DNA from: Oscillospiraceae bacterium
Lineage (GTDB): Bacteria; Bacillota; Clostridia; Oscillospirales; Oscillospiraceae
Direction of reading: 5' to 3'
Length of the DNA stretch: 6,274 nucleotides
Assembly (NCBI GenBank): GCA_029067025.1
Contig: JAIEFH010000149.1
Coordinates: forward strand, 1 to 6,274
Shown here: positions 5,615 to 6,274 of the stretch, piece after piece
Layout: the number at the start of each line of letters is the position of its first letter
How positions within the stretch are numbered: the first letter of the stretch is position 1
Program-made: the position numbers and the translations under genes
Notes under the pieces: model-generated
Database searches by the model: none
What the model was told of the DNA's origin: nothing
Seen by the model: the letters and a program-made list of their open reading frames with translations, nothing else

Positions 5615-5848
5615 TTACAGATCCAGATGCTCCTGCATATATTTGTACAGGTCGCCCACCGTCACGATGGACTCAATAGAATCGCTGTCCATCTCCTCCA
5701 TGCCGAACTCGTCCTCCAGCGCCATGGACAGATCCATCAGATCCACGGAATCCGCGCCCAGGTCGTCCACAAAGGCGGTGTCGGCGGTGACGGTCTCCGG
5801 TTCTACGCCAAATTGCTCGGCGATCAGTTTACACAGTTTTTCAAACAT
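5615..5848 (-). CDS. acpP: Acyl carrier protein
   Basis: ACP carries growing acyl chains on a 4'-phosphopantetheine arm during fatty acid synthesis and supplies acyl groups to PlsX. The 77-residue, strongly acidic protein has the expected four-helix layout. The modification site is LGADSVDLMDL (30-40), with S34 as the phosphopantetheine attachment residue. DSV replaces the more common DSL, a conservative change. Helix III and the C-terminus (ESIVTVGDLYKYMQEHLDL) are typical. The ATG at 5848 has AAAGGAG at 5858-5864, 9 nt upstream. It has a strong promoter 36 bp upstream and a hairpin right after the gene, fitting a highly expressed short transcript. plsX directly upstream and rnc downstream reproduce the common Firmicutes order. 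A second ACP elsewhere in the genome cannot be excluded. Confidence 0.96.
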   Translation of the reverse strand: MFEKLCKLIAEQFGVEPETVTADTAFVDDLGADSVDLMDLSMALEDEFGMEEMDSDSIESIVTVGDLYKYMQEHLDL

Positions 5849-5884
5849 ATCGAGCAGCTCCTTTATGTTGCTTTCATCAACATC

Positions 5885-5913
5885 ATAATAGGTGCTTTGG
5901 GGCTGGCTGTCAA
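5885..5913 (-). promoter_or_regulatory. Strong vegetative sigma-A promoter of acpP
   Basis: On the minus strand a perfect -35 TTGACA (5913-5908) and a -10 TATTAT (5890-5885) are separated by exactly 17 bp. Transcription should begin near 5878, giving a leader of about 30 nt that includes AAAGGAG. It lies in the 93-bp gap between plsX and acpP, where I see no terminator for plsX. Confidence 0.85.
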
Positions 5914-5927
5914 TAGTATTTTTGACA
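5908..5927. promoter_or_regulatory. Inverted repeat over the acpP -35 element, possible operator
   Basis: TGTCAA (5908-5913) and TTGACA (5922-5927) form a perfect 6-bp inverted repeat with an 8-bp spacer. One arm is the -35 itself. A bound repressor here would block the promoter. The repeat does not match the FapR site that I know from Bacillus, and its spacing differs from the FabT site. The arms are short, so chance is possible. Confidence 0.35.
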
Positions 5928-5941
5928 ATTTTTTTCTGGCG

Positions 5942-6274
5942 TTACTCTTTGTTTCCGTCAGCGGCGGCAGACCGCGCCGGCAGACGCATATGCTCCACGT
6001 TCTCCGTGATGTCCTCAATGATGCCGGAGCGGGTGAACTCCATCGCCTGGCGGATGGCGTTCTTCATCGCGTAGCCGTCGGACGAGCCGTGGGCCTTGAT
6101 GACCGGCTTGGCGATGCCCAGCAGCGCCGTGCCCCCCACCTCGCCGGAGTCCATCAGCTTTTTGAATTGCTTGATGCCGTCCTTCACCAGCAGGGCGGCG
6201 ATCTTGCTGCGGAGATTGCGCAGGAACATCTTCTTGATCTCCCGTCCCAGGAACAGCCCCGCGCCCTCCATGGT
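5942..6274 (-). CDS. plsX: Phosphate acyltransferase PlsX, C-terminal 110 residues only (N-terminus beyond window)
   Basis: PlsX converts acyl-ACP and phosphate to acyl-phosphate, the donor that PlsY uses for the first step of phospholipid synthesis; it acts at the inner face of the membrane. Only the C-terminal third is present, reading into the window edge in frame. An internal methionine at 6271 is not the start. The family's end is recognisable: TMEGAGLFLGREIKKMF, then a helix with LRSKIAALLVKDGIKQFKKLMD, then the strong signature GGTALLGIAKPVIKAHGSSD followed by AMKNAIRQAMEF. The TAA stop is at 5944-5942. The residues after about IIEDITENVEHM form a non-conserved tail. The next gene, acpP, encodes the carrier of its substrate. 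The upstream part of plsX, probably 220-230 residues, is not visible. Confidence 0.93.
   Translation of the reverse strand, partial: TMEGAGLFLGREIKKMFLRNLRSKIAALLVKDGIKQFKKLMDSGEVGGTALLGIAKPVIKAHGSSDGYAMKNAIRQAMEFTRSGIIEDITENVEHMRLPARSAAADGNKE

Noticed and set aside
5865..5886. A tiny leader peptide (MMLMKAT) before acpP
   Set aside because: Its first codons overlap or precede the predicted transcription start, and it has no ribosome binding site.
5914..5941. Terminator after plsX
   Set aside because: The region is A/T-rich but has no GC-rich stem followed by T's on the minus strand.
1..6274. Mobile elements, CRISPR arrays, tRNA or rRNA genes, defence or toxin-antitoxin systems
   Set aside because: No transposase or integrase motif, no direct repeat array and no RNA gene pattern were seen. 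Nearly all the sequence is accounted for by ten housekeeping or small genes.

Overview
This window looks like chromosomal housekeeping DNA from a GC-rich, spore-forming member of the Clostridia. My best guess is Oscillospiraceae, near Flavonifractor or Pseudoflavonifractor. That guess rests on the GC-rich coding sequence with AT-rich promoters, the sporulation genes, and the character of ScpA, ScpB, YtfJ and PlsX. It is inference, because no database could be searched. All ten genes lie on the minus strand, so transcription runs from high to low coordinates. Both window edges cut genes: plsX loses its N-terminal part and rluB loses its C-terminal end.

In transcription order, the first block is plsX (partial), acpP, rnc, then a small gene resembling the SF0329 family. 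acpP has a near-consensus vegetative promoter (TTGACA, 17 bp, TATTAT) that carries an inverted repeat over its -35 element. A strong hairpin lies between acpP and rnc. rnc has almost no room for a promoter of its own, so it is probably expressed by read-through past that hairpin. The SF0329-like gene overlaps the rnc stop by 4 bp, has no clear ribosome binding site, and is clearly less GC-rich than its neighbours.

The second block starts at an extended -10 promoter (TGCTATAAT) embedded in the 3' end of the SF0329-like gene. It reads scpA, scpB, a DUF2953 (YtfI-like) membrane protein, ytfJ/gerW, a secreted D-Ala-D-Ala carboxypeptidase and an RluB-type pseudouridine synthase. Gene junctions are short or overlapping, as in an operon. 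The block parallels the Bacillus subtilis scpA-scpB-ypuI-dacB-spmA-spmB-rluB region, with the ytfI-ytfJ pair in place of ypuI. It joins chromosome segregation (ScpAB, partners of Smc), spore formation or germination (YtfI/YtfJ), wall remodelling and ribosome maturation.

I found no mobile element, CRISPR array, tRNA, rRNA or defence system, and I do not think the window holds a new multi-gene system. The points most worth checking are the regulatory junctions (the acpP/rnc hairpin, the carboxypeptidase start hidden in a hairpin, and the acpP operator-like repeat), the SF0329-like insert, and the fact that scpAB rather than smc lies downstream of rnc.
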